A DNA stretch of 64,000 nt from Zoogloea sp. LCSB751 (GCF_002028455.1 NZ_MWUM01000007.1:124001-188000); one strand, 5' to 3'; shown: positions 31,195 to 40,747, counted from the first letter of the stretch. Notes: a model not told the origin generated them from the sequence alone. A program made the numbers and translations.

Positions 31195-31390
31195 GTTGAC
31201 TGTTTTTCTATATATATAAGTACTGTTTACGTTTACGCTACGCGCATTTCTGTGGATAACAATAAAAAATTGTTATTTTTCAAAATGTTGAAGCGTTGAT
31301 AACGATGTCGGAAACAGGTTGCGTATAGTGTGGGGCGATTGTTGAGGAAATTTTGCCTCGCGGCCAGAACGGGCTTTGTGCACAATCTGT
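31195..31390 (+). repeat. AT-rich repeat with DnaA-box-like sites, copy B
   Basis: TATATATATAAG (31209-31220), TGTGGATAA (31251-31259, reverse of the consensus DnaA box TTATCCACA), an AT-rich dyad (AATAAAAAATTGTTATT), GAGGAAATTTTGCCTC (from 31344) and TTGTGCACA (31376-31384). Offsets from copy A are 560, 562 and 563 bases for the first three elements. Confidence 0.55.
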
Positions 31391-32588
31391 TCGCTTGTCC
31401 AACCCCGGTTTGTCCCCAGCTTTGTCGAAACGTTCGCCATCCTCTGCTCCAGTTGTACCCGTCGAAGGTGTCTGGGATGTGTTTTGTCCGGTTGTAGATA
31501 ATTTCGGCGATATCGGTGTGTGTTGGCGCTTGTCCCGTCAGCTGGCGGCCGAGTACCAGATTGCCGTACGTTTGTGGGTGGATGACCTCAAGGCGGCCCG
31601 TCGTCTGATTCCTCTGCTCGACGTGGGAGCGGCGTGCCAGCAGTTTGACGGCGTGGAAATCCGTCACTGGAGCGTTCCGCTGCCGGTCATTGATCCGGGA
31701 CAGGTGGTTATTTCAGCCTTTGCGGGCAGTCTGCCCGACGCTTTCCTGCAGGCGATGGCCTGTCGCGATCGGAAGCCGGTGTGGATAAACCTCGAATACC
31801 TCAGCGCCGAGGATTGGGTTGGTGACTGCCATGGCCTGCCGTCGCCACATCCGAGGTTTCCCTTGACCCAGTTTTTTTTCTTTCCTGGCCTGGGCGCGAA
31901 TTCTGGCGGATTCATCCGTGAATCCGATTACGCGGCCCGTCGGGCAGCCTTCGTGCCGGATGCTTTCTGGGCAGCCCTCGACATTCCCGAACGTCGGCCG
32001 GATGAGTTGCGTATCTCTTTGTTTTCATATGAAAACAAAGGTTTGAGCGAACTTCTCAGGGAATGGGCGACGGGAGATTCACGGGTCACATGCCTGGTAC
32101 CAGAGGGGCGGATACTCCCCGAGCTGGCTGCCGAATTCGGCGTGAGTGGCCTGCGCGCCGGCGACCGGCTGCTGCGCGACCAACTGGTCGTACGCATCCT
32201 GCCTTTCGTCGAACAGTGCAGATATGACGAATTGCTATGGGCGTGTGATCTCAACTTTGTGCGCGGGGAGGATTCCTTCGTGCGCGCCCAATGGGCGGAG
32301 GCTCCGTTCGTGTGGCAGATTTACGTGCAGAAGGAGGATGCGCACCTGGAAAAGCTGCAGGCCTTCCTGGTGCGCTATCGGGAAGGGCTCGAGCCGGTGA
32401 TTGCCCGTGCAGTGGCCGACTTCTGGCTGGCCTGGAATTGCGGAGAAGGTGTAGGGACGGCTTGGCCAGCTTTCCGGGCGGCTCTGCCTGCCCTCAGGGG
32501 GCACGCGGCAGCTTGGGCCGTGCGTCTGCAGGACGGGGGAGATCTCGCTGCCCGGCTGGTGCAATTCTGTAAACTTAAGTTAGAATAA
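31353..32588 (+). CDS. earP: EF-P arginine-32 rhamnosyltransferase
   Basis: Glycosyltransferase that rhamnosylates Arg32 of elongation factor P, which is encoded directly downstream. Family motifs are VWDVFCPVVDNFGDIGVCWRLSRQL near the N-terminus and ACDLNFVRGEDSFVRAQWAEAPFVWQIY (nucleotide-sugar site) near the C-terminus. The start is uncertain: TTG at 31353 follows GAGGA by five bases but adds about 35 residues to the usual N-terminus. TTG codons at 31395, 31410 and 31422 are alternatives. The gene overlaps repeat copy B. Confidence 0.9.
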   Translation: MPRGQNGLCAQSVRLSNPGLSPALSKRSPSSAPVVPVEGVWDVFCPVVDNFGDIGVCWRLSRQLAAEYQIAVRLWVDDLKAARRLIPLLDVGAACQQFDGVEIRHWSVPLPVIDPGQVVISAFAGSLPDAFLQAMACRDRKPVWINLEYLSAEDWVGDCHGLPSPHPRFPLTQFFFFPGLGANSGGFIRESDYAARRAAFVPDAFWAALDIPERRPDELRISLFSYENKGLSELLREWATGDSRVTCLVPEGRILPELAAEFGVSGLRAGDRLLRDQLVVRILPFVEQCRYDELLWACDLNFVRGEDSFVRAQWAEAPFVWQIYVQKEDAHLEKLQAFLVRYREGLEPVIARAVADFWLAWNCGEGVGTAWPAFRAALPALRGHAAAWAVRLQDGGDLAARLVQFCKLKLE

Positions 32589-32642
32589 TAAGTTACCGTT
32601 TATCCGTGGCACGTGCCGCACAATTTGCAAGCAGGAAATAGC

Positions 32643-33203
32643 ATGAAAACCGCAATGGAACTCCGCTCCGGCAACGTGATCATGGTGGGCAGCGACGCCC
32701 TCGTGGTGCAGAAGGCCGAGTACAACAAGTCCGGCCGTAACGCCGCTGTCGTCAAGATGAAGCTCAAGAACCTGCTCACCGGCGCGCCGTCCGAGTCGGT
32801 TTACAAGGCTGACGACAAGTTCGAAGTCGTGGTTCTCGATCGCAAGGAAGTGACCTACTCCTACTTTGCCGATCCGATGTATGTTTTCATGGACGCCGAG
32901 TACGAACAGTACGAAGTTGAAGCCGAAAACATGACTGACGCGCTGAAGTACCTGATCGACGGCATGCCCTGTGAAGTGGTGTTCTTCAATGGCAAGGCCA
33001 TCTCCGTGGAACTCCCGACCACAGTCGTGCGTGAAGTGGAATACACCGAGCCTGCTGTCAAGGGTGATACTTCCGGCAAGGTTCTGAAGCCGGCTCGCAT
33101 TGCTCCGAGCGGTTACGAGCTGTCGGTGCCTGCTTTCGTGGAAATTGGCGACAAGATCGAAATCGACACCCGTACCGACGAATACCGCAACCGCGTCAAG
33201 TAA
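32643..33203 (+). CDS. efp: Translation elongation factor P, Arg32 type
   Basis: A 186-residue factor that relieves ribosome stalling at polyproline. The modified loop reads NKSGRNAA with arginine exactly at residue 32, the type modified by EarP with rhamnose rather than the lysine type. The C-terminus ([21 protein letters not shown]) is typical. AGGAA precedes the start by six bases. The neighbouring earP supports the modification route. Confidence 0.97.
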   Translation: MKTAMELRSGNVIMVGSDALVVQKAEYNKSGRNAAVVKMKLKNLLTGAPSESVYKADDKFEVVVLDRKEVTYSYFADPMYVFMDAEYEQYEVEAENMTDALKYLIDGMPCEVVFFNGKAISVELPTTVVREVEYTEPAVKGDTSGKVLKPARIAPSGYELSVPAFVEIGDKIEIDTRTDEYRNRVK

Positions 33204-33227
33204 TTCGCGTGTAGCCCGGTAGGGTTG

Positions 33228-33259
33228 AAGGCCACCGCCAGGTGGCCTTTCGTTTTTTT
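33228..33259 (+). terminator. Rho-independent terminator after efp
   Basis: Stem AAGGCCACC / GGTGGCCTT with loop GCCA, followed by CG and a run of seven T residues (33253-33259). Confidence 0.9.
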
Positions 33260-33272
33260 CCGAACAAGTGTC

Positions 33273-33818
33273 ATGGCCCTCAAATCCACCATTTTTCGCG
33301 CCACGCTGAACGTTTCCGACCTGGATCGGGGCCATTTCGGCGAACATGTGCTGACTCTGGCCCGTCATCCATCCGAGACCGATGAGCGGATGATGGTGCG
33401 CGTGCTGGCGTTTGCCTTGTGTGCGGACGAGCGGCTTGAGTTCGGTCGGGGTATTTCCACCGATGACGAGCCGGCCCTGTGGAGGAAGGACGACACCGGA
33501 CGGATTCTCGACTGGATCGAGGTCGGTCTGCCGGACGAGCGTGGGTTGCGCCGTGCGGCCGGGCGAGCCGACCAGGTGCTCGTGCTGGCCTATGGGGGCC
33601 GCACGGTGGATATCTGGTGGCAGAAGGATGCAGCGACCCTGTCGAAGCTGACCAATCTAAAGGTGCTGGCGCTAGCTCAGGAAGAGTCGAAGGCGTTGGC
33701 CGCACTGGCGGCCCGCAGCATGGATCTGAGCTGTACGATTCAGGACGGGCAACTGTGGTTCTCGGCCGGAGAGACCACGTTGACGCTCAATCCCCGCTGT
33801 ATTTACCCAACGACATAG
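33273..33818 (+). CDS. yaeQ: YaeQ family protein
   Basis: A 181-residue protein with the family's N-terminus ALKSTIFRATLNVSDLDRGHF and the later DEPALWRKDDTGRILDWIEVGLPDE. YaeQ has a fold related to the PD-(D/E)XK nucleases and no well-established function. It begins 14 bases after the efp terminator, with a poor ribosome site. Confidence 0.88.
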   Translation: MALKSTIFRATLNVSDLDRGHFGEHVLTLARHPSETDERMMVRVLAFALCADERLEFGRGISTDDEPALWRKDDTGRILDWIEVGLPDERGLRRAAGRADQVLVLAYGGRTVDIWWQKDAATLSKLTNLKVLALAQEESKALAALAARSMDLSCTIQDGQLWFSAGETTLTLNPRCIYPTT

Positions 33819-33928
33819 GGTTAAGGCTGCGCAACAAAGATGACAAAAGCCTGTCGGAGTGGCGAATAATGCGCATACCGGCTTTCAGCCTGGAGGCCGG
33901 ATAGATAAATCCCGACAGGAGAGTCCGC

Positions 33929-34645
33929 ATGCATTCCCCACTGCTTTTTCCGTCCGAGCAGGCCACCAGCCGCCGCCAGTTCCTGGGCACTTCCCTTGGT
34001 TTGTTGGCAGCTGTTTCCCTGGGCGGTCTGGCCCGTCCGGCGCGTGCCGCCAGCCCCATCGTCCTGCCTGCGCTGCCCTACGCGGAAAACGCGCTCACTC
34101 CGGTCATCACCGCCAATACCATCGGTTTTCACTACGGCAAGCACCACAAGGCCTATGTGGATAACCTCAACAAGCTGATCGCCGGTTCCGATCTGGCCGA
34201 TCTGCCGCTCGAAAAGATCATCGCTGCCGTCGCTGGCAAAGCTGACAAAACGGCCATTTTCAACAACGCTGCGCAGACCTGGAACCACACGTTTTACTGG
34301 AACAGCCTGCGTCCGAACGGCGGCGGAGAACCGCCGGCAGCCCTCAAACAACGGATCGAAGCCTCGTTTGGCAGCGTGGATGCGCTGAAAAAGGAACTCG
34401 CCACCGCGGCCACCGGCCAGTTCGGTAGTGGCTGGGCCTGGTTGGTCGCCGATGGCGACAAGTTGAAGGTGGTGAAGACCGGTAACGCCGATGTGCCGCT
34501 GACTGCTGGGTTGAAGCCGCTGCTCACCATCGACGTGTGGGAGCACGCGTATTACCTGGATTACCAGAACCGACGTGCCGACTACGTGAACGCGGTGCTC
34601 GACAAGCTGATCAACTGGGAGTTTGCCCTCAAGAACCTGGGCTGA
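33929..34645 (+). CDS. Superoxide dismutase (Fe/Mn type), Tat-exported
   Basis: A 238-residue superoxide dismutase, about 40 longer than cytosolic SodB because of a Tat signal peptide ([28 protein letters not shown], described by motif SRRQFLG; cleavage near residue 41). The metal ligands lie in [24 protein letters not shown] and [11 protein letters not shown]. The Fe-type core has [10 protein letters not shown]. Detoxification of periplasmic superoxide is the likely job, and Tat export implies folding with metal in the cytoplasm. A good GGAGAG site precedes the start. Confidence 0.9.
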   Translation: MHSPLLFPSEQATSRRQFLGTSLGLLAAVSLGGLARPARAASPIVLPALPYAENALTPVITANTIGFHYGKHHKAYVDNLNKLIAGSDLADLPLEKIIAAVAGKADKTAIFNNAAQTWNHTFYWNSLRPNGGGEPPAALKQRIEASFGSVDALKKELATAATGQFGSGWAWLVADGDKLKVVKTGNADVPLTAGLKPLLTIDVWEHAYYLDYQNRRADYVNAVLDKLINWEFALKNLG

Positions 34646-34657
34646 TTCCATCAGCAT

Positions 34658-34695
34658 CCCTCTCCAGCAAAGGCTTCTGGCCTTGTCGGGGAGGG
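34658..34695. terminator. Imperfect hairpin between convergent genes
   Basis: CCCTCTCC pairs with GGGGAGGG, with a discontinuous inner stem around TTCT. It lies between the ends of the superoxide dismutase and radical SAM genes; there is no T run. Confidence 0.35.
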
Positions 34696-34713
34696 AGCTT
34701 CTTGTGGCGGGTT

Positions 34714-36171
34714 TCAGTCGGGTAAAGACGCGTCTGGTTTCACGTGCTGATGCCGCTGGCGGGTATTGGCGGCGATTTCGGCGCGGATACCCGCCAGATG
34801 TTGGGTCCGATCGTCCCGGTAGAACAGGTTGTAGGCTTCGAACGGGATCATGCGTCCATCTGGTTGAACCATGTGCACACAGGATTTCTTCAGCGCCCGA
34901 AGGTCCAGGTTGGCGGCGTCCATGAACTGTACGATCAGTACACGGAAGACGTTTTCGTAGCCGAGTTGGGGTGCATCGAGCTTCGGCAGGCAGCACAGCA
35001 GGTCGGACAGGCAGCGAGCGCCCGATTCCGGCGAGTGATTGGTGGAAAAGAGCCGGAACAGCTGCGCCTTGATGGCCGGATCGCGCTCGAACACGATGGT
35101 GTTGGCAGGGCCGGCCAGCAGGGCTTCCGGACCGAGGAAGCGGGTCAGCGGGTGGATTTCGCCTCCCAGCTTGAGGGCATAGCCCATGGCCAGGGTGTCC
35201 GGGTTGCAGGGAACCGGCACGATGTCGTCCAGACTGAACAAGCCGGATTGTTCGGCGATGCGGCGGCGGATCTCGCTGAGGGTCAGACGGTGCGTGCCGG
35301 CGCTGAAGCCTTCGTTGCGGCCGGCATCCTGGATCGGCTGCAGTGTCACGCCGCGCACGCTGGGGCGGGTCAGCGCGTAGCGGATGATGTTGCCGATCTC
35401 GTCGTCGTTGACGCCCTTTTTCAGCGTCATCACCAGGGTTGTGGATAAGTTGTGGCGATCGAGGGCGTCCAGGGCGTGCTCGCGGATGCGCCGCAGGTCG
35501 GCGCCGCGCAAGTCTTGCAGTACGTCGGCGCGCAGGGAGTCGAACTGCAGGTAGATCTCGATCCCCGGTTTGTATTCAGCCAGGCGGGCGACAAATTCCG
35601 GTTCCTGGGCCAGTCGGATGCCGTTGGTGTTCACCATCAGGTGGCGGATCGGCCGGGCTTTGGCGGCGTCGAGGATGGCGAAGAAATCCGGGTGGAGTGT
35701 CGGTTCGCCACCTGAAAGCTGCACTACGTCCGGCTCGCCCTCGTTACGGACCACGGCATCCAGCATCGCCTCGATGACGGCCAGCGGGCGGTGGTTCAGG
35801 CGCTCGGGGCCGGAGCCGGCATAGCACACCGGGCAGCGCAGGTTGCAGTGATCGGTCACTTCCAGAACCGTCAGGCAGGAGTGCTGCATGTGGTCGGGGC
35901 ACAGGCCGCAGTCGTAGGGGCAGCCGAATTCCATGCGCGTCGAGAAATTCTCGGGCATTTCCGGAGCCTTCACGTAAACCTCGCGACCGAGCCGGTAATA
36001 GGCTGCGTCGTCGGCGATCAGCACGCGTTCGGTACCGTGGGCCGGGCACCATTTCTCCAGGAATATCTGCTCCTCCTTGATCAGGATCTTCGCTTCGACG
36101 CGCCGCAGGCACTGGGAGCACACCGAGCTGGTGGTGTCATGGAACAGGTAGGGACGGTTCTTGCGCGACAT
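34714..36171 (-). CDS. Radical SAM protein, Tes-like (MJ0619-type) family
   Basis: A 485-residue radical SAM enzyme. N-terminal CSQCLRRVEAKI...CPAHG is a zinc-finger-like pair. GCPYDCGLCPDH and the SAM-cluster motif CNLRCPVC follow, then QLSGGEPTLHPDF. The C-terminus ends with CVHMVQPDGRMIPFEAYNLFYRD. This arrangement is that of the tetraether-synthase (Tes)-like branch, which joins isoprenoid chains in archaea; other members of the branch are uncharacterised. The start overlaps the Lgt-like gene by 35 bases, so the two are co-translated. A C-C bond or alkyl modification of membrane lipid is a reasonable guess. Confidence 0.8.
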   Translation of the reverse strand: MSRKNRPYLFHDTTSSVCSQCLRRVEAKILIKEEQIFLEKWCPAHGTERVLIADDAAYYRLGREVYVKAPEMPENFSTRMEFGCPYDCGLCPDHMQHSCLTVLEVTDHCNLRCPVCYAGSGPERLNHRPLAVIEAMLDAVVRNEGEPDVVQLSGGEPTLHPDFFAILDAAKARPIRHLMVNTNGIRLAQEPEFVARLAEYKPGIEIYLQFDSLRADVLQDLRGADLRRIREHALDALDRHNLSTTLVMTLKKGVNDDEIGNIIRYALTRPSVRGVTLQPIQDAGRNEGFSAGTHRLTLSEIRRRIAEQSGLFSLDDIVPVPCNPDTLAMGYALKLGGEIHPLTRFLGPEALLAGPANTIVFERDPAIKAQLFRLFSTNHSPESGARCLSDLLCCLPKLDAPQLGYENVFRVLIVQFMDAANLDLRALKKSCVHMVQPDGRMIPFEAYNLFYRDDRTQHLAGIRAEIAANTRQRHQHVKPDASLPD

Positions 36172-36901
36172 GGAGGCGACGCCACTGGCGGAGAGTGAGG
36201 GGAAGATAGACGGCGAGCGCCAGTGCGCAGATCCACTGGATGCCGGATAGACCGCCTGGCCACGGGAAGGGAACGGGCTTGAGCGCGTCGATTCCCAGCC
36301 GCCACGCCAGGTAGGCGGATAGCATCAGCTTGAAGCGCAATCCGCTGGAGGCCGCCAAAAGCGGAGTGGCTTGGTGCAGAAGCGGTGCGAGCACGCCGGC
36401 AAAGGCGATTTCGTAGAGCTGGGTCGGGTGGCGTGGAATACCGTCGCCGAAGTCGATGGCCCACGGCAGGGACGTGGGTACGCCGTAGGTGCCGTCATTG
36501 AGGCCAGCGAAGAAGCAGCCGATCCGGCCGATTGCCAGCCCGAGCAGGATCGGCATCACATAGGCGTCGCCGGTGGAGGTCTGGATTCCGGCTATTTTTT
36601 TGGCGATTTCAGTGCCGATCAGGCCACCGAGCAAGCCGCCGACCATCGACTGTCCTGCCAGCAGCAGGCGCCAGCCGTTGGCCTCGTGGAGCAGATGGGG
36701 CATTTCTGCCCAGAAAACTAGCTTGTTGCCGATTGCGGCGCCGAGCAGGCAGCCGCACAAGATCAAAAATCGGGGCCCATGCAATGCACTGCCAGTCGTC
36801 TTTCGCCGCTGGGAGCGGAAGAACAGCTGGCTGCCGGCGGCCAGGCCCAGGGCCTCGAAGACCGCGTGGACGGCATGTGCGGTCGCCGGGTCGCGGATCA
36901 T
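36137..36901 (-). CDS. Lgt-like (prolipoprotein diacylglyceryl transferase family) membrane protein
   Basis: A 254-residue polytopic protein with the Lgt-type segment GLAIGRIGCFFAGLNDGTYG and RHPTQLYEI. Classical Lgt has GRxGNFxNxE; here that box reads GRIGCFFAGLND, so a key asparagine is replaced. It may use phosphatidylglycerol-derived diacylglycerol on another acceptor, or be a repurposed lipid transferase. It overlaps its neighbours on both sides: by four bases with the small membrane protein and by 35 with the radical SAM gene. Confidence 0.75.
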   Translation of the reverse strand: MIRDPATAHAVHAVFEALGLAAGSQLFFRSQRRKTTGSALHGPRFLILCGCLLGAAIGNKLVFWAEMPHLLHEANGWRLLLAGQSMVGGLLGGLIGTEIAKKIAGIQTSTGDAYVMPILLGLAIGRIGCFFAGLNDGTYGVPTSLPWAIDFGDGIPRHPTQLYEIAFAGVLAPLLHQATPLLAASSGLRFKLMLSAYLAWRLGIDALKPVPFPWPGGLSGIQWICALALAVYLPLTLRQWRRLHVAQEPSLPVP

Positions 36902-37131
36902 GGGGTGGGATCGGTCGGGTGTGCGTTGTCCTTGTCTTCCGGGTCGTCTGTGCAGAGAAGGGATTTCCCGATCAGCCAGGCCGGCCAGCCGAAGAGAAGG
37001 ATGGACACCAGGCCTATGCCGGCTATCGCCGGCTCACTGGTGCCGAGGACGACACACACGCCGCCGGCGAAGACGAACAGCAGCAGGATGATCAGGACTG
37101 CGATTTTGATCAGCGTGATGACAATCTTCAC
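36898..37131 (-). CDS. Small membrane protein
   Basis: A 77-residue protein with two hydrophobic segments (about 5-28 and 35-56) and an acidic C-terminal tail (CTDDPEDKDNAHPTDPTP). Not recognised. It starts 15 bases after the MFS/acyltransferase gene and its end overlaps the Lgt-like gene by four bases (ATGA), so it belongs to the same unit. Confidence 0.65.
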   Translation of the reverse strand: MKIVITLIKIAVLIILLLFVFAGGVCVVLGTSEPAIAGIGLVSILLFGWPAWLIGKSLLCTDDPEDKDNAHPTDPTP

Positions 37132-37146
37132 CGAACACCCATCCCT

Positions 37147-39072
37147 TCATTTCCAGTCTCCGCGGAGTTGCGCCACGACGGTTTGCAGACTGGAGACATT
37201 CGCTGCAACCGCTGGCAAAGGCGCACCGGCGATCAACTCGATGCGGCTGAACAGACCCCGCCGCAGCGGACGAGGTAGTGCTGTTCCGTCCTTACGGGAG
37301 AACATGCTACCCCACAGACCGCGCAGCGCCAGCGGGACAACGGGGACTGGATTGGCTTCAAGAATACGGTTGACGCCCGGGCGGAAGGGGGACAGCTCCC
37401 CATCGGCGGTGATCTTTCCCTCCGGGAAAAGACATACCAACTCGCCGTTGGCCAGCGCCCGGGATACTTCGGCGTAGGCGGTCTCGAGCATGGCTGGGTC
37501 TTCCTTCGCCGGGGCGATGGGAATGGCACGGCCGTGCCGGAAAACGAAAGACAGCAGCGGCCAGCCGAAGATGCGGTGATCCATCACGAAACGGATCGGG
37601 CGGCGGCAGGCTGCGGCGATGATCAGCGCGTCTACGTAGCTGACGTGATTGCAGACGATCAGCGCCGGACCCTCCTCGGGAATCCGTTCGATACCATCGG
37701 TGCGCAGGCGGTACACCGTGTGTACCAGCAGCCAGACGACGAAGCGCAGCAGGAATTCCGGTACCAGTTTGTAGATGTAGATCGCCACTGCAGCATTCAT
37801 CAGGGCTGCCACTCCGAACAGGGTCGGGATGGACAGGCCCGCGCTGAGTAGGCTGCCGGCGCCCAGTGCCCCGGCCACCATGAACAGGGCATTGACGATG
37901 TTGTTGGCGGCGATGACCCGTGCCCGGTGGGCCGGAGCCGAGCGGGTTTGCATCATCGCGTAAAGGGGCACGATGAAGAAGCCGCCGAAGACGCCGAGCA
38001 TCGTCAGGGCCAGCAGCACGTGGAGGGTTCCCGACTGGCTCAGGACAGCGCTGACTGGCAGTGGCGCGCCGGTGGGCAAGACGGAGGGCGATGCCAGGGC
38101 CAGATCGAGACCGAAGAGTGTCAGGCCGATGGACCCGAAAGGCACCAGGCCGATTTCCACGTGGCCGCCGGACAGTTTTTCGCACAGCAGCGAACCCAGG
38201 CCGATGCCGACCGTGAAGGTGGCGAGCAACAGCGTGACGGTGCCTTCGCCGCCGCCGAGAATGGATTTGGCGTAGGCGGGAAACTGGGCGAGAAACAGCG
38301 CGCCGTATAGCCAGAACCAGGAAATCCCCATGATTGCCAGGAAAACCGTGCGGTTCTGCCGGGCGAAACCGATGTTGCGCCAGGTTTCGGTGAGCGGGTT
38401 GGGATTGACGCGCAGTTCCGGATCGGGGGCTGGAGCCGGGGGAACGCCACGACTGGTCAGATACCCGGTGATGGCGACCACCAGTCCGCCACCGGCGATC
38501 CACAGTTCGCCGTGCTCGGCCGAAGCCAGCAGGCCGCCGATCAGGGTACCGACCAGGATCGCCACGAAAGTGCCAGCTTCCACCAGCGCATTGCCGCCGA
38601 CCAGCTCATCCTCGCGCAGGTGCTGGGGTAGCAGGGCGTATTTGACCGGTCCGAACAGGGTCGAGTGGCAGCCGAACAGGAACAACGCGCCGAACAGGAT
38701 GGGCAGACTGTGCAGCAGGAAGCCTGTCAGGGCGACCAGCATGATGGCGATTTCCAGGACCTTAACCAATCGGGTCAGGTAAGCCTTGTCGTACTTGTCT
38801 GCCAGTTGTCCGGCGCTGGCGGAGAACAGGAAGAACGGCAGGATGAAGATTCCCGCGGCGAGGTTGGCCAGCAGCGCCGGTGCGATGCTCGTCCAGTTGG
38901 CGGCCTGGAAGGTCAGTAGTACGACCAGGGCGTTCTTGAACAGGTTGTCGTTGAAGGCGCCGAGAAACTGGGTCAGGAAGAAGGGGAGAAAGCGTTTCTC
39001 CCTCAGTAACCCGAACTGGGAATGCGGGTGGCTGGCGCTTTGGGATGAAGGGCGATCCGGCTGTGAGCTCAT
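37147..39072 (-). CDS. LplT-like MFS transporter fused to a PlsC-type acyltransferase
   Basis: A 641-residue fusion. Residues 20-410 are an MFS transporter with the LplT signature FFLTQFLGAFNDNLFKNALVVL. Residues 430-620 are a glycerophospholipid acyltransferase with NHVSYVD (HxxxxD) and LFPEGKI. In E. coli LplT flips lysophospholipids and the separate Aas re-acylates them; here transport and acylation are joined, without the ligase domain. It lies two genes downstream of the disrupted aas. Confidence 0.88.
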   Translation of the reverse strand: MSSQPDRPSSQSASHPHSQFGLLREKRFLPFFLTQFLGAFNDNLFKNALVVLLTFQAANWTSIAPALLANLAAGIFILPFFLFSASAGQLADKYDKAYLTRLVKVLEIAIMLVALTGFLLHSLPILFGALFLFGCHSTLFGPVKYALLPQHLREDELVGGNALVEAGTFVAILVGTLIGGLLASAEHGELWIAGGGLVVAITGYLTSRGVPPAPAPDPELRVNPNPLTETWRNIGFARQNRTVFLAIMGISWFWLYGALFLAQFPAYAKSILGGGEGTVTLLLATFTVGIGLGSLLCEKLSGGHVEIGLVPFGSIGLTLFGLDLALASPSVLPTGAPLPVSAVLSQSGTLHVLLALTMLGVFGGFFIVPLYAMMQTRSAPAHRARVIAANNIVNALFMVAGALGAGSLLSAGLSIPTLFGVAALMNAAVAIYIYKLVPEFLLRFVVWLLVHTVYRLRTDGIERIPEEGPALIVCNHVSYVDALIIAAACRRPIRFVMDHRIFGWPLLSFVFRHGRAIPIAPAKEDPAMLETAYAEVSRALANGELVCLFPEGKITADGELSPFRPGVNRILEANPVPVVPLALRGLWGSMFSRKDGTALPRPLRRGLFSRIELIAGAPLPAVAANVSSLQTVVAQLRGDWK

Positions 39073-39163
39073 GCGTGGGTCCGATCGAGGAATGGGGATA
39101 TTTCAATGCATCCGGCCCCGTGATGGTGGGCGCCGGTGAGGAATGATGAAGCCGCGTGGCCTG

Positions 39164-39931
39164 TCATGGCTTTGCGGTTTCGGCCGACTCCGCGGAACCG
39201 GCTCTGACGATCCGGGCGGCCTTTTCTTCGCGGATGCGGGTCCGGAAATTCTCGAGCTGGGTATCAAAGCGGGGCAGCAGGTCTTCAACTGCCAGGCGGA
39301 AACCTTCGGTTCTTGCCTGTCGGGCGTCCTCGGACAGGATCACCCGCGGCGCGGTGCCCTTGACCTGGCTGGTGCCGGGGGCCCGGAACAGCAGGCTGCG
39401 GCTGGCCACATCGAAAACTGAGGCGTCCACCAGGGTATTGACGTCGTACTGGTTGCCGTTGATCACGTAGGAGCCGACGATGGTCCAGTACAGCAGCGAG
39501 AGGCGGTTGGTGTCGGTGAATTGGACCTGGTCATAGGACAGCAGCACTACCACGTCCACGTTGAACATCCGGGCCGCCTGTTCCAGATTGCCGAAACCGC
39601 CACGGGAACGCAGGTAGTTGGACGGAATGGTCTCGATCTTGGCGATGTAGGGGCGGTTGGCGAAGGCCGCTTTGACCCGGTCGATCAGCTGGTTGCGGTC
39701 GCTTTCGCCGAGGTTGGAGTAATTGTCGCCCGGTACAAAGGCGATGCCGACCCGTAGTGGGAGATGCAGTTCGGGCAGGCTCGGCTTGAGGGCCGGCTTG
39801 TCGCCCTGGGGATACAGGTATTCGACGACTGATCCGCGTTCCGCCATGCGGTGCTGGTTGTTGAACCAGGATGCACAGCCGGCAAGCGCGGCGGACGACA
39901 GCATGATCGCAATCCAACGGACAGGTTTCAT
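39164..39931 (-). CDS. Lipoprotein of unknown function
   Basis: A 255-residue outer-membrane-type lipoprotein: signal peptide with lipobox LAGC at residues 16-19. The body contains SVVEYLYPQG, LPLRVGIAFVPG and VVVLLSYDQVQFTD. Some resemblance to a family annotated as rhombotarget lipoproteins is possible, but no GlyGly-CTERM tail is present and I do not press this. AAGGAG precedes the start. It sits directly after the aas C-terminal fragment, in the lipid operon. Confidence 0.7.
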   Translation of the reverse strand: MKPVRWIAIMLSSAALAGCASWFNNQHRMAERGSVVEYLYPQGDKPALKPSLPELHLPLRVGIAFVPGDNYSNLGESDRNQLIDRVKAAFANRPYIAKIETIPSNYLRSRGGFGNLEQAARMFNVDVVVLLSYDQVQFTDTNRLSLLYWTIVGSYVINGNQYDVNTLVDASVFDVASRSLLFRAPGTSQVKGTAPRVILSEDARQARTEGFRLAVEDLLPRFDTQLENFRTRIREEKAARIVRAGSAESAETAKP

Positions 39932-39956
39932 CGGCGGACTCCTTCAAGCGTTTTGA

Positions 39957-40747
39957 TCAGGCCTGTTCGGCCCATTGTTTCAGGGTGACGTAGTCGATCT
40001 TGCCGGTGCCCAGCAGCGGCAGTGCTTCCACAGCGATGATCTGGCGTGGCACGGCGATTTCCGGCCAGCCGCTGTCGCGTGCGGCGGTCTGCAACTGGTC
40101 GCGGGTCAGGTTGCTGTCGGTCGTGTAGAGCAGGATGGTCTCGCCACGGGCCGGATCCGGGCGGGTCGAGGCGGCATGCTGGGCGGTTGGCGAGCTGGCA
40201 TTGGCCAGTTTTTCGACGACTTCCAGCGACACCATCTCGCCGGCGACCTTGGCGAAGCGCTTGATGCGCCCGACGATCTTCACGAAACCGTCCTCGTCTA
40301 TATCCACCACGTCGCCCGTCTCGTACCAGCCGTCCCCGGCTGCCGAGGCGGGCGGTTGCAGTACGCCGGGTGCTTCGACGCGCAGATAGCCGGACATCAG
40401 GTTCGGGCATTTCACGTGCAGCATGCCGCCGCTGGGAATGCCCGGCACCGTTACCAGGTTGTGTTGAACGCCGGGCAGGAACTGTCCGACGGTGCCGCTG
40501 CGGAAGGCCATCGGTGTGTTGACCGCCAGCACGGGGGCGGTCTCGGTGGCTCCGTAGCCCTCGAAGATGCGGATGCCGAATTTCTCGAACCACAGGTCCC
40601 GCACCGGCGTTGCCAGCTTTTCGGCGCCGGCAATGACGTAGCGCAGGCGATAAAAATCATAGGGGTGGGCGAACCTGGCGTAATTGCCGAGGAAGGTGCT
40701 GGTACCCAGCAACACCGTGCAGTTGCGGTCGTAGGCCAGTTCCGGAA
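39957..40747 (-). pseudogene. aas: aas, C-terminal fragment (ligase domain) beyond the mobile element
   Basis: The C-terminal 263 or so codons of 2-acylglycerophosphoethanolamine acyltransferase / acyl-ACP synthetase. It starts abruptly at [27 protein letters not shown] and goes to the stop, including the ANL motifs [11 protein letters not shown] and [21 protein letters not shown]. It has no start codon of its own. Removing the element and one CCGGAA copy restores ...[10 protein letters not shown]... in frame with the fragment at 48233-49586. Confidence 0.9.
40742..40747. repeat. 6-bp direct repeat at the left edge of the element
   Basis: CCGGAA, repeated at 48233-48238. Uninterrupted aas should have one copy. 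The bases outside each copy differ (TT/GC at left, AA/TC at right), so exactly six bases are duplicated. Confidence 0.85.
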
